Source: Nitrosomonas communis (GTDB lineage: Bacteria; Pseudomonadota; Gammaproteobacteria; Burkholderiales; Nitrosomonadaceae). Taken from it: a DNA stretch of 35,493 nucleotides. Positions within the stretch are counted from its first letter, which is position 1. Each line of letters starts with the position of its first letter. Location of the stretch: assembly GCF_900114745.1 (NCBI RefSeq), contig NZ_FOUB01000037.1, positions 1-35,493 of the forward strand, written 5' to 3'. A program made the translations under genes and the position numbers. Under the pieces are notes generated by a model, which worked only from the letters and a program-made list of their open reading frames with translations, was not told where the DNA came from and did not search any database. Of this stretch, positions 26,196 to 33,858 are shown one piece after another.

Positions 26196-26864
26196 ATGAA
26201 AAAGTCCAAATTAGAAGAGAATTCAACCATCACTCAAGTTACAGAAACTGGCCAAAAATCTGAGCAGGAAACAATCAATATGAGTGATGAGCAAATTTTG
26301 GCGATGAATGCCTATAACCCAATAGTGCGAGCTATTGCAACCGGACAGGAATTTACTAAGGATATAACAGACACGGAAGTTGATATTTTCGCCAGCATTT
26401 CCATCCTTGCTAAACAAATTGAAGATATCAAAGCTGGAAATCTGAGTTGTGCGGAGGCAACCTTAGCTGCACAGGCTGACACGCTTGATCTGATATTTAA
26501 TAGCTTGATGCGGAAAGCAGCCAATTCTAAAATGATTAATCATTTCGAAATGTATATGCGATTGGCTCTGAAAGCGCAGGGTCAATGCAGAAGAACCTAT
26601 GAAACACTAGCTGAAATTAAGAATCCACGATCCATGGCTTTTATCAAACAACAGAATATTGGATTAAATCAGCAAGTAAATAATAATGCAGTTCCTTACG
26701 TGCATGAGAAATCAATAAAATCATCAAACGAACTATTGGAGGCACAAAATGGCGAACGGCTGGACACCAGAGCGGCGGGCTCGACAATCGGCACTGATCA
26801 GGAACTGGAAACCGTGGGAATTATCGACTGGGGCCAAAACGCCCGAAGGCAAAACACGCTCTAG
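26196..26864 (+). CDS. phage/mobile-element hypothetical protein (222 aa)
   Basis: A helical protein of a type often seen after DUF3987 genes in integrative elements. The N-terminus is polar and disordered. Residues 75-145 form the conserved helices (EATLAAQADTLDLIFNSLMR, MYMRLALKAQGQCRRTYETL, AEIKNP), followed by the typical QQNIGLNQQVNNNA segment. The last 38 residues (GERLDTRAAGSTIGTDQELE) are coded in the stretch that overlaps the next gene. GAAGAG before ATG 26196 is a fair ribosome site. Function unknown. Confidence 0.68.
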   Translation: MKKSKLEENSTITQVTETGQKSEQETINMSDEQILAMNAYNPIVRAIATGQEFTKDITDTEVDIFASISILAKQIEDIKAGNLSCAEATLAAQADTLDLIFNSLMRKAANSKMINHFEMYMRLALKAQGQCRRTYETLAEIKNPRSMAFIKQQNIGLNQQVNNNAVPYVHEKSIKSSNELLEAQNGERLDTRAAGSTIGTDQELETVGIIDWGQNARRQNTL

Positions 26865-26967
26865 CCAGAATGCGTTCAAGCATGGAATGAGTCAATTGAA
26901 TAGAGAATTACGGGCATTAATACGCAAACAATATGAGATGCTAAATGATCTATCGGAGGATGCATGA
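26749..26967 (+). CDS. small basic HG(M)S-type mobile-element protein (72 aa)
   Basis: Short, highly basic protein with the frequent phage/mobile-element pattern WELSTGAKTPEGKTRSSQNA plus FKHGMSQ. A likely nucleic-acid binder; no function is assigned to the family. The first 39 codons lie within the end of the preceding gene in another frame, and GGAGG at about 26740 provides its ribosome site. This is the last gene of the replication row; the defence-like cluster follows on the opposite strand after 66 bases. Confidence 0.65.
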   Translation: MANGWTPERRARQSALIRNWKPWELSTGAKTPEGKTRSSQNAFKHGMSQLNRELRALIRKQYEMLNDLSEDA

Positions 26968-27033
26968 AGGCTGTGTTCTGTTAGTAGGAAGCTAATTGTT
27001 TAGTCCCACGGTGGGCTGGAATGGATTAACAAG

Positions 27034-28941
27034 TCAGACAAATTCGGTTTTGGTAATATGTACCCAGCCGTGATCAAACGTAAATGTGCGTACGTGACCA
27101 GCAGGGTCTTGAATTCTCAGTATTCTTGTTCCTTCCGGTGAAGAAACTTTTTCAACCACGTATAACCAAAAAGCAGCACCATGCAAGCGTGCACATTCGA
27201 ATTGCGTACTGGATATGCCAACAGGTCGGTCATGTAGAGTGCCGGTCATTGCCTTGACTTCCACCCACCGAATCGGTTGCCCATCACTGCCTTCCTCCAC
27301 AAGATCGAAGCCAGGGTTGAATGCAGCCGCCCGTTTCAACTTGGGTTCTACGGCGAGGATTTGCTGAATGGCTAGCTCTTCCAGTTTCATCCGCGCAATC
27401 TGATCAAGGCCGTCCGGATCTGACTCTTCATCATTAGTATGTACTCCGACATAGGAAATGAATGGGCGTCCACCGTTGCTGCCCGGAGGTCGTTTGCTTG
27501 AATTAATACTTCCCTTCCAGTTACCACCAACTTTTTTACTGCTATAAGATAGATAATCAGTGGCGATGTAATTAACTCCTCGCGAGTCACCATCAACTTT
27601 CAATTGCTGATTACTAATAACGTTTCTACTGTTGCTTCTGATAAAACCATCTCCGTCAGTATCAGGTATGCCAGGAGGGATATCAGGTAGATCACCATAT
27701 AAATCTTTTGCGTCGCCATATACGTCTTGATCATAAAGTAACGCGGGCTCTAATTTATCAGCTGGCTTAGATGCTGGTTCAGTGAAGCCTAGGCGTGATG
27801 TCAAATCGGCTACAGTGGTAATGCCGAACTTTTTCAAAGAATCAAGTATCGCAGGTTCAATACCTGCTTCTTTCGCAAGTTGATCAAGGAGGGGTGGCTT
27901 AAAAGTGATCTTAGACAGCAGGAAAGGATTGTTTTTCCATTCTAATGTATCGAAAATGACAAGGCCTGGCGGTTGAAGCTTGCCATCCCGATCCGGAACC
28001 CAAGATGTCTCGTTCAACTGACGCAAGAAGGTAGAGGGAAATTTCTTCGTGTATGAACCGTTATGTGTCCATTTGTATTCACCCTCGAATACGCCTCTCC
28101 GCCGTTCCTCCAGATGGCACAAGCTCTCCCAGAGCAGTTGTGCTCGTTCAGTACGTTCCTCAACGGCAAGCGCTGGCAGTGTATTGATGAGTAGCCCAAT
28201 ATCTTGGATGATCCAATCCTCTAAACAGTCATTTCGGTAGGAGGTTTCTTCGTGACCAGCCTCTCTTCTAAGTATCCTGAGTTCCTCGTTACTCAAAGTA
28301 CTGGTTGTTTTTTGGGGCCGTGGAAACCACAATGCGCCACACGCCTCAAGAAGGTCACGTAATTTTTCACCTTTCAAGCATTCGTATGAATTATCAACTA
28401 TCAAAATGTTAGGAATTCCAGCGAACAACTGCTTGATATGCTCAGTAGCAAGGTAGAGTTTATCTGGTTCAACTCTTAATTTAGAGCCTGTTCCAGCGTC
28501 AACTGCCATTACGAAAGATGTTTCCTTGAGAGCTAAAAGCAGCTTCTCACGCTGAAGCTTCGAATCGGTACTGAATGCTACTATGATTTTTTCGATGTCA
28601 TATGCATAGTCCTTGTCATTTATACTGAATTCATCTTGTTTATATTTATAAAGTACGTTCACTACGACATCATCAACCTGGTCTGGTTCTGTGATTCCCA
28701 GGGATATAAGAAATGCACGTGCTTCAGCGCTTGTGCAAACATCCTTATGCATCGTGGGAAAACCAGTCTGTATGGCACTTGGCAAGAAAGCCTTGGGCTT
28801 GCCATTTTCTCGTGCGATGATGTGAGTTCCATCACTCAGGCGGATTAATGGGATCGTGTCAATGGCGACGTAAAGCAGCAGCTTCCTGTCCACGCAGGAA
28901 TTCGTACAGTCGTGATATCCAATCGTTCGATTGGGCTTCAA
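27034..28941 (-). CDS. C-terminal half of GHKL ATPase-DUF3883 protein (frameshifted)
   Basis: Downstream part of one large gene whose N-terminal half is at 28859-30292. Homologous coding sequence resumes at about IDTIPLIRLSDGTHIIARE (near 28860); the first residues MKPNRTIGYHD are out of frame. A short helix-hairpin-like part (ILDSLKKFGITTVADLTSRL) lies mid-way, then a low-complexity linker, then the C-terminal DUF3883 domain: LDQIARMKLEELAIQQILAV, FNPGFDLVEEG, IRWVEVKAMTG. The D...E-x-K arrangement is like PD-(D/E)XK nucleases. Known relatives combine this domain with an HSP90/sacsin-type ATPase and occur in defence islands. As it stands the half has no ATPase. Confidence 0.8.
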   Translation of the reverse strand: MKPNRTIGYHDCTNSCVDRKLLLYVAIDTIPLIRLSDGTHIIARENGKPKAFLPSAIQTGFPTMHKDVCTSAEARAFLISLGITEPDQVDDVVVNVLYKYKQDEFSINDKDYAYDIEKIIVAFSTDSKLQREKLLLALKETSFVMAVDAGTGSKLRVEPDKLYLATEHIKQLFAGIPNILIVDNSYECLKGEKLRDLLEACGALWFPRPQKTTSTLSNEELRILRREAGHEETSYRNDCLEDWIIQDIGLLINTLPALAVEERTERAQLLWESLCHLEERRRGVFEGEYKWTHNGSYTKKFPSTFLRQLNETSWVPDRDGKLQPPGLVIFDTLEWKNNPFLLSKITFKPPLLDQLAKEAGIEPAILDSLKKFGITTVADLTSRLGFTEPASKPADKLEPALLYDQDVYGDAKDLYGDLPDIPPGIPDTDGDGFIRSNSRNVISNQQLKVDGDSRGVNYIATDYLSYSSKKVGGNWKGSINSSKRPPGSNGGRPFISYVGVHTNDEESDPDGLDQIARMKLEELAIQQILAVEPKLKRAAAFNPGFDLVEEGSDGQPIRWVEVKAMTGTLHDRPVGISSTQFECARLHGAAFWLYVVEKVSSPEGTRILRIQDPAGHVRTFTFDHGWVHITKTEFV

Positions 28942-30292
28942 GGAAATTTCTGCTCAAGCGTGACACGACCATTAAGGGTGTTACCTCTTTAACATCGAGC
29001 TCATGCATCGCATATTGACGGATTTCTGATTCCTTATATTGCGTAATTTCAGCTGTGAGCCATCCTTTCATCCCGTCATCAAAGAGTATTGAAATCTGCT
29101 CAGGGCTAAATAGTTCGCGCAGTTCTTGCGTACTCGCTAGTTTTGCTTGGAGAGCAGGAATGTATTCCCCGTTAAATCGAGGCAGTAATGGTTCATGGAT
29201 CAGTGCATTACGGACGATATCAAAGAGCGGTGCGAATATTGAATTTGAGAACTTGTCACGTTCGAGTGGCAAGCAGCGCAGGACGGAAGTATCTAGTATC
29301 GTTTGGTCACGCAACCATTTTAGTGCCTCGACCAAAAGGGAAGCAGTTTCCTCGACCAGGTGCTGATTCCATGGATCATTGTACATGATATTGTCCCTAC
29401 TGGGCGTTGTGCGATAAGGCCCTTGCACGAGGAAACCCAGATTAGTGGATACCACCGTCGGAAAAAATACCACCAATGGTGATGTAGCTAGCGGCTGGAC
29501 TGACCAACGATCTGATTTATCGTTGTCGTGTTGAATCGAGAAAGCTACCTCCACTTGTCCGACTTCTTTATTCTCAAATACAAAAATTTTACGATGAAAC
29601 ACTAACCAATTTTGATCAAATTCCTGCTGGCTACTCTCTTGACCGGTAACTGTGATCCGTTGGACGTTGGGGCCCAGTGACTCTGGATGGCTGCGTAAGT
29701 AGACACCATAAGAGTCTCCTTCAGCATCCCATTTGATTTCTTCGATATGTCGCAGGAATAGCAAAGCACTTGGTCCCAGTCGTTTGAAGCCATTTGTAAT
29801 TTCCTGTCGGGCTGTCGTATCATCAGACTTCAATGGCAGGAGTATCATGGTTTCATCAGGATGACGTTCCTTTCGAGCTATACCTCTCGGTTGAACGTAG
29901 TTTTCGACAATAAAATCCTCGTCGCCAGAGTGAATCTCGGGTCTGTCAGTGAAAGAATAGACGGATTTGAAGCCGATTCCGAAACGACCAATTGAATTAT
30001 TGTCTTTTGTGCTCTCCGCAATTCCACACACACCACAAACATCCGCTTTATCAAAAGGTTTGCCGAAATGAGAGAGAAGCAGAGTATCTGAGGTTAAATA
30101 GAATGTTACTCTGCGAAAGCCTTTCCTCGTACCTCTCCTCTTGAGAGCATCCTCGGCATTCTGTAGTAACTCGAAAATAAAGTGCGTCCGGTCGTCATAG
30201 CGATCAACTAAAAGCATTGGGGCGATACGCCCAATGTCAGTGCCATACTTTTTTTGGTTCTCAATAGAAATCGCTTGATAATCGGATGCCAC
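28859..30292 (-). CDS. N-terminal half: sacsin-like GHKL ATPase (frameshifted)
   Basis: A Bergerat-fold ATPase: N box in HFIFELLQNAEDALKRRG (residues 37-54), G1 region LLLSHFGKPFDKADVCGVCG with His where GHKL proteins have Asp/Asn-Gly, and G2 as SIGRFGIGFKSVYSFTDRP. Then a ribosomal-S5-like second domain and helical region typical of sacsin-type proteins. The frame ends at 28859 (EAAALRRH*) where the second ORF takes over, a one-base insertion or two-base deletion; the joint protein would be about 1,090 residues. No homopolymer marks the site. It is divergent from the helicase-methylase genes, with a 318-base shared control region. Confidence 0.82.
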   Translation of the reverse strand: MASDYQAISIENQKKYGTDIGRIAPMLLVDRYDDRTHFIFELLQNAEDALKRRGTRKGFRRVTFYLTSDTLLLSHFGKPFDKADVCGVCGIAESTKDNNSIGRFGIGFKSVYSFTDRPEIHSGDEDFIVENYVQPRGIARKERHPDETMILLPLKSDDTTARQEITNGFKRLGPSALLFLRHIEEIKWDAEGDSYGVYLRSHPESLGPNVQRITVTGQESSQQEFDQNWLVFHRKIFVFENKEVGQVEVAFSIQHDNDKSDRWSVQPLATSPLVVFFPTVVSTNLGFLVQGPYRTTPSRDNIMYNDPWNQHLVEETASLLVEALKWLRDQTILDTSVLRCLPLERDKFSNSIFAPLFDIVRNALIHEPLLPRFNGEYIPALQAKLASTQELRELFSPEQISILFDDGMKGWLTAEITQYKESEIRQYAMHELDVKEVTPLMVVSRLSRNFLEAQSNDWISRLYEFLRGQEAAALRRH

Positions 30293-30610
30293 TTTCTAAT
30301 CTCCTGGACCATAGTTAACGCCAGCTAGATCACATGTTGTGTTTTATGTTACAAACCTAGCTTTTAATCTTTATATTATGACAAAATAATATAGATATGA
30401 AATATTATTCACTTAATAGGTGACAATGTTTATTCATTTGAAATATTATTAACCGAATAGCTTCCTAATAATGAGATAAGAGAAAAGGCCAGCTTGAGGA
30501 AATCTTGAAAACTAGCAGAAATACCACTCAGTTGAGAACAGGTAAAATTTCGCTTTATAGAGTCATACCGATCAAGCCTGTAGCAGGGACTATAGAGGAA
30601 ACTCTGTAGG
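30293..30610. promoter_or_regulatory. divergent control region of the defence-like cluster
   Basis: 318 bases between the divergent ATPase and helicase genes. The 12-mer TGAAATATTATT occurs twice in the same direction (30398-30409 and 30439-30450), 41 bases apart (about four helical turns), a possible regulator site pair. The helicase start is preceded by GAGGAAA. Confidence 0.5.
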
Positions 30611-32260
30611 ATGAGCGCAACAACTGCCCTTCAAAGCAATGCCAATCCACAGCAGCTTGAAGCGATTCAGGCAACAGATGGTCCAGTTCTAATCATCGCC
30701 GGCCCAGGATCAGGGAAGACATTTACTTTGGTGGAGCGTATTGTCTACTTGATTAAGCATAGAGGTGCAGTCCCGGAATCTCTATTTGTTGTAACTTTTA
30801 CTGAGAAGGCAGCACGAGAACTAGCAACTCGCATCTCAAATCGTCTAAATGAGCTCAGGATCAAGTTCAACCTGAACGAAATGTACTTGGGAACGTTTCA
30901 TTCGATATGCTTACGGCTGCTTGAAGAGTATCAAGAATTCACTCGTTTGAAACGAAGTTTTACGCTTATAGATCAATTTGATCAGCAGTATTTTATGTAC
31001 CAGCGAATCAATGAGTTCCGTTCTATAGCCGATGCCCAGCTAATAATGGGAGATGATCAAAAAGGGCGTTGGTCACAATCCGAACAATTGATGAAGTGGC
31101 TCAATAAAGTCAGTGATGAAGCGCTCGGCATAGTCGAACTTGCCCTAGCTCCTGACCCAGAAGTGCGTGCGCTTGCAGCTTGTTTTAAGAAATATCAGGA
31201 GTTGATGCTGGAAAATAATTACCTCGACTTTTCAGGTATTCAATACGAGGCACTTAAACTTCTGCAGCAGCATTCAGAGGTACTGGAGCAAGTTCAAGCT
31301 AAACTTTCGTATCTAATGGTTGATGAATATCAGGACACCAATACGATTCAAGAGAAAATTCTCACCTTGTTGATGGGTACCAAGAAGAATCTGTGCGTGG
31401 TTGGCGATGATGATCAGGGTCTGTATCGCTTTCGAGGTGCAACTATTCGCAATATTCTTGAGTTTCCTGAATTGTTCGCTGAAGGAGAGTGCAAGCGCAT
31501 CACTCTTTCAAAGAACTACCGCTCTCATCCATGCATCATCGAGTTTTATAACTGGTGGATGCAAGGTCAGATTTGGGAGGTTGATAACAAGCGCTTCCGC
31601 TTCGATAAAATCATTGAGCCACGCGATGATGAATTTCCGCACACAGCAGCCGTTGTACGCTTGGGGACATCTGATGCTCAGGATAGTATCACTAGCTGGC
31701 ATGCTGAGGTACTAACTTTTTTACATACGCTACGAGAAAAGGGAGATTTGTCAGACTGGAATCAGGTGGCTTTTTTGTTCCGATCAGTGAAAAGCGACCG
31801 AGCTGTTAGTTTGGCACAATTCCTGGAGATAAATGGCGTGCCAGTTTATTCTCCCCGTTCGAACCTTTACTTTGACAGGGAAGAAATTCGCCTTATGATT
31901 GGCGCGTTGATCTTCCTCTTTCCACAGTTCCCGAAAGTGCGTCAGTGGAGCGAAGGTGTATATCTGGATATCTGGAAGTACTACGATCAGCACTGTTTTA
32001 AGCCTTTCACCGAAGAATTGCGCAAGCCAGACAACAAGCGCCTTCTGGACTGGGCAAGGCCACTAGCTAAGTGTCATATTGGATTGATACAGAATACTGA
32101 CTACGCATTTTCAGGGTTGTTTTATCAGTACTACAGTTTCCATTATTCAGTAGATATCTTGCCGAAGAGGCAATGCGAGGTGTGGACAAAGGTCGTGCCG
32201 CACATAATCTTGCAACTTTCTCAAAGCTACTTACCAAATTTGAATACCTTCACTATGTGA
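30611..32260 (+). CDS. UvrD/Rep-family helicase, N-terminal part (frameshifted)
   Basis: SF1A helicase: Q motif NPQQLEAIQ, Walker A IIAGPGSGKTFTLVERI (28-44), motif Ia VTFTEKAARELATRI, TFHSICLRLLEEY, Walker B YLMVDEYQDTNTIQ, motif III CVVGDDDQGLYRFRGAT, motif IV LSKNYRSHPCI. Coding homology ends at about 32150; the last 35 residues (from PKRQCEVW) are out of frame. A one-base deletion (or two-base insertion) between 32140 and 32170 moves the frame into the second ORF. Without the second part, motifs V and VI are missing and it would be inactive. Confidence 0.85.
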   Translation: MSATTALQSNANPQQLEAIQATDGPVLIIAGPGSGKTFTLVERIVYLIKHRGAVPESLFVVTFTEKAARELATRISNRLNELRIKFNLNEMYLGTFHSICLRLLEEYQEFTRLKRSFTLIDQFDQQYFMYQRINEFRSIADAQLIMGDDQKGRWSQSEQLMKWLNKVSDEALGIVELALAPDPEVRALAACFKKYQELMLENNYLDFSGIQYEALKLLQQHSEVLEQVQAKLSYLMVDEYQDTNTIQEKILTLLMGTKKNLCVVGDDDQGLYRFRGATIRNILEFPELFAEGECKRITLSKNYRSHPCIIEFYNWWMQGQIWEVDNKRFRFDKIIEPRDDEFPHTAAVVRLGTSDAQDSITSWHAEVLTFLHTLREKGDLSDWNQVAFLFRSVKSDRAVSLAQFLEINGVPVYSPRSNLYFDREEIRLMIGALIFLFPQFPKVRQWSEGVYLDIWKYYDQHCFKPFTEELRKPDNKRLLDWARPLAKCHIGLIQNTDYAFSGLFYQYYSFHYSVDILPKRQCEVWTKVVPHIILQLSQSYLPNLNTFTM

Positions 32261-33522
32261 GCATATTAAGCCCAGAGTTCCTGATAAAAGGCATACGTGA
32301 TTTATTTAATCAATTCCTGCGTTTTTTATATGAGGGTGGCATCGATGAGTACGAGGACGATTCTGAATACGCGCCGAAAGGCTGCGTTTCATTTTTAACC
32401 ATTCACCAATCTAAAGGGTTGGAATTCCCTGTGGTAATTTGTGGATCACTCGAAGCTGTACCACGAAAGCAGCATACAGCATTAGACGAGTTACTAGAGA
32501 ATGGAAATTACCTATCCAAACCCTCGTTCGAACCATTCGAGCATACTAAATTTTTTGATTTCCGCCGCCTCTTCTATACAGCGTTTTCCCGGGCGCAGAA
32601 TCTGCTAGTACTTGCTGCACAGGAGCATAAGAGGTGGGGACGATCTCCTTCAAAATATTTCGAGGAATATTTCTATGGTGTACCTAGTTGGCAAGAGTCA
32701 GCTTTCAATATTGGTGCAATAAAATTTGAGCAAGTTAAAGAGATCAATCTCAAGAATGAGTACTCGTTCACTTCACACATTACGCTTTACGAAAACTGTG
32801 CAGAGCAGTACCGTTTCTTCAAGGAGTTGGAGTTTGCGCCAATCCGAGTAAGCCCGATATTGTTCGGTACACTGGTGCACAATACTATTGAAGAGATACA
32901 CAAAGCCGTGCTTCGTGGTGATGAACAGACAATTTCAGTTGATTCAATTCGAGCATGGTTTGATTTGAACTACGCCATTCTCTCAAAAAGAGAGCGTGTC
33001 TATCTCGCTCAGAGCTCTCAAATGGCTGCGCTGCAGCATGTGCTACGTTACTATGAACGAGAAGGCAGCAACTGGGATCGCATCAAGGAAGCCGAGATCG
33101 AGATCTCGCTTGTCAAGGACCAGTACATCCTCAAAGGCAGCGTCGATCTGATCCGGGGCGAACACGGCACGGTCGAGATCATCGACTTCAAATCGGAAAA
33201 GAAGCCCGACATGGAGAAAGATCAGGATCGCATCAACCAGTACCAGCACCAGTTAGAGGTATACGCCTACTTGGTCGAGGAGCGTACCGGCCTAAATGTC
33301 AGCCGGATGCATCTGTACTATACCGGTGAGGATGACGGAAATCCTTACGTCTCCTTCTCTAAGGATGATCGCGCCATCATTAATACTATCGCACGGTTCG
33401 ACGACATTGTTACTCGCATCGAGCAGCAAGACTACCGCATGGACGCTCGGCCGGCCAAACTCTGCCAGAATTGCGACATGCGCGCCTACTGCGATAACAA
33501 GAATTGGCAGTTCAGGAAGTAA
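32173..33522 (+). CDS. helicase C-terminal part with Cas4/AddB-type Fe-S nuclease (frameshifted)
   Basis: Continues the helicase: YLAEEAMRGVDKGRAA begins slightly before the first ATG, then motif V VSFLTIHQSKGLEFPVVICG and motif VI LFYTAFSRAQNLLVLA. From about residue 200 a PD-(D/E)XK nuclease follows: LFGTLVHNTIEEIH (catalytic His), ILKGSVDLIRGEHG (Asp), TVEIIDFKSEKKPD (D-x-K), INQYQHQLEVYAY (QxxxY). Cysteines in YENCAEQY, and CQNCDMRAYC near the end, match the four-Cys Fe-S cluster of Cas4/AddB nucleases. The intact gene would be about 970 residues. It ends two bases before the next ATG. Confidence 0.85.
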   Translation: MRGVDKGRAAHNLATFSKLLTKFEYLHYVSILSPEFLIKGIRDLFNQFLRFLYEGGIDEYEDDSEYAPKGCVSFLTIHQSKGLEFPVVICGSLEAVPRKQHTALDELLENGNYLSKPSFEPFEHTKFFDFRRLFYTAFSRAQNLLVLAAQEHKRWGRSPSKYFEEYFYGVPSWQESAFNIGAIKFEQVKEINLKNEYSFTSHITLYENCAEQYRFFKELEFAPIRVSPILFGTLVHNTIEEIHKAVLRGDEQTISVDSIRAWFDLNYAILSKRERVYLAQSSQMAALQHVLRYYEREGSNWDRIKEAEIEISLVKDQYILKGSVDLIRGEHGTVEIIDFKSEKKPDMEKDQDRINQYQHQLEVYAYLVEERTGLNVSRMHLYYTGEDDGNPYVSFSKDDRAIINTIARFDDIVTRIEQQDYRMDARPAKLCQNCDMRAYCDNKNWQFRK

Positions 33523-33524
33523 CG

Positions 33525-33821
33525 ATGAGGCTCAAGCACACCATCGTCGCTGCGGACACGAGCACGGCCAGACTGCGAAAAATCACGGATGAATTCGAGC
33601 TCCAAGTTACAGATCAGCGAAAGAGAGAGGCGCTGAAGAGCGCCATCACCAGCGTACGCCTGTGCAAACTCGAGAACATGATGGGCTATTTGAGCGAGCA
33701 GGAAGTGAAGACTAGTGCAAACAGGTTGGTGTCGGGAGTCGGGGAGCAAAAGAGAGCTCTCGAGCGGCTGCTCGCGGCGACTTTGCTGGCACCACTTAGT
33801 TTGCCAGCAGACGCCAACTAG
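33525..33821 (+). CDS. small charged helical protein of the defence-like cluster (98 aa)
   Basis: No family recognised. It is rich in Arg, Lys and Glu with heptad-like spacing (DTSTARLRKITDEFELQVTD, RKREALKSAITSVRLCKLEN), so probably a helical bundle or coiled coil. I take ATG 33525, two bases after the helicase stop, over the in-frame ATG 33504 inside the helicase. It lies between helicase and methylase and is co-transcribed, so it may be a subunit that bridges them; that is inference. Confidence 0.65.
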   Translation: MRLKHTIVAADTSTARLRKITDEFELQVTDQRKREALKSAITSVRLCKLENMMGYLSEQEVKTSANRLVSGVGEQKRALERLLAATLLAPLSLPADAN

Positions 33822-33858
33822 TAGGAACAATTATCACACGTATCAAGAGAACCGGACC

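Noticed and set aside
28859..32260. Programmed frameshifting as explanation for both split genes
   Set aside because: No slippery heptamer or downstream structure stood out at either joint; mutation or sequencing error is simpler.
33715..33858. Upstream extension of the methylase to 33715
   Set aside because: It overlaps the small charged gene, and a well-placed ATG with family-like N-terminus is at 33859.
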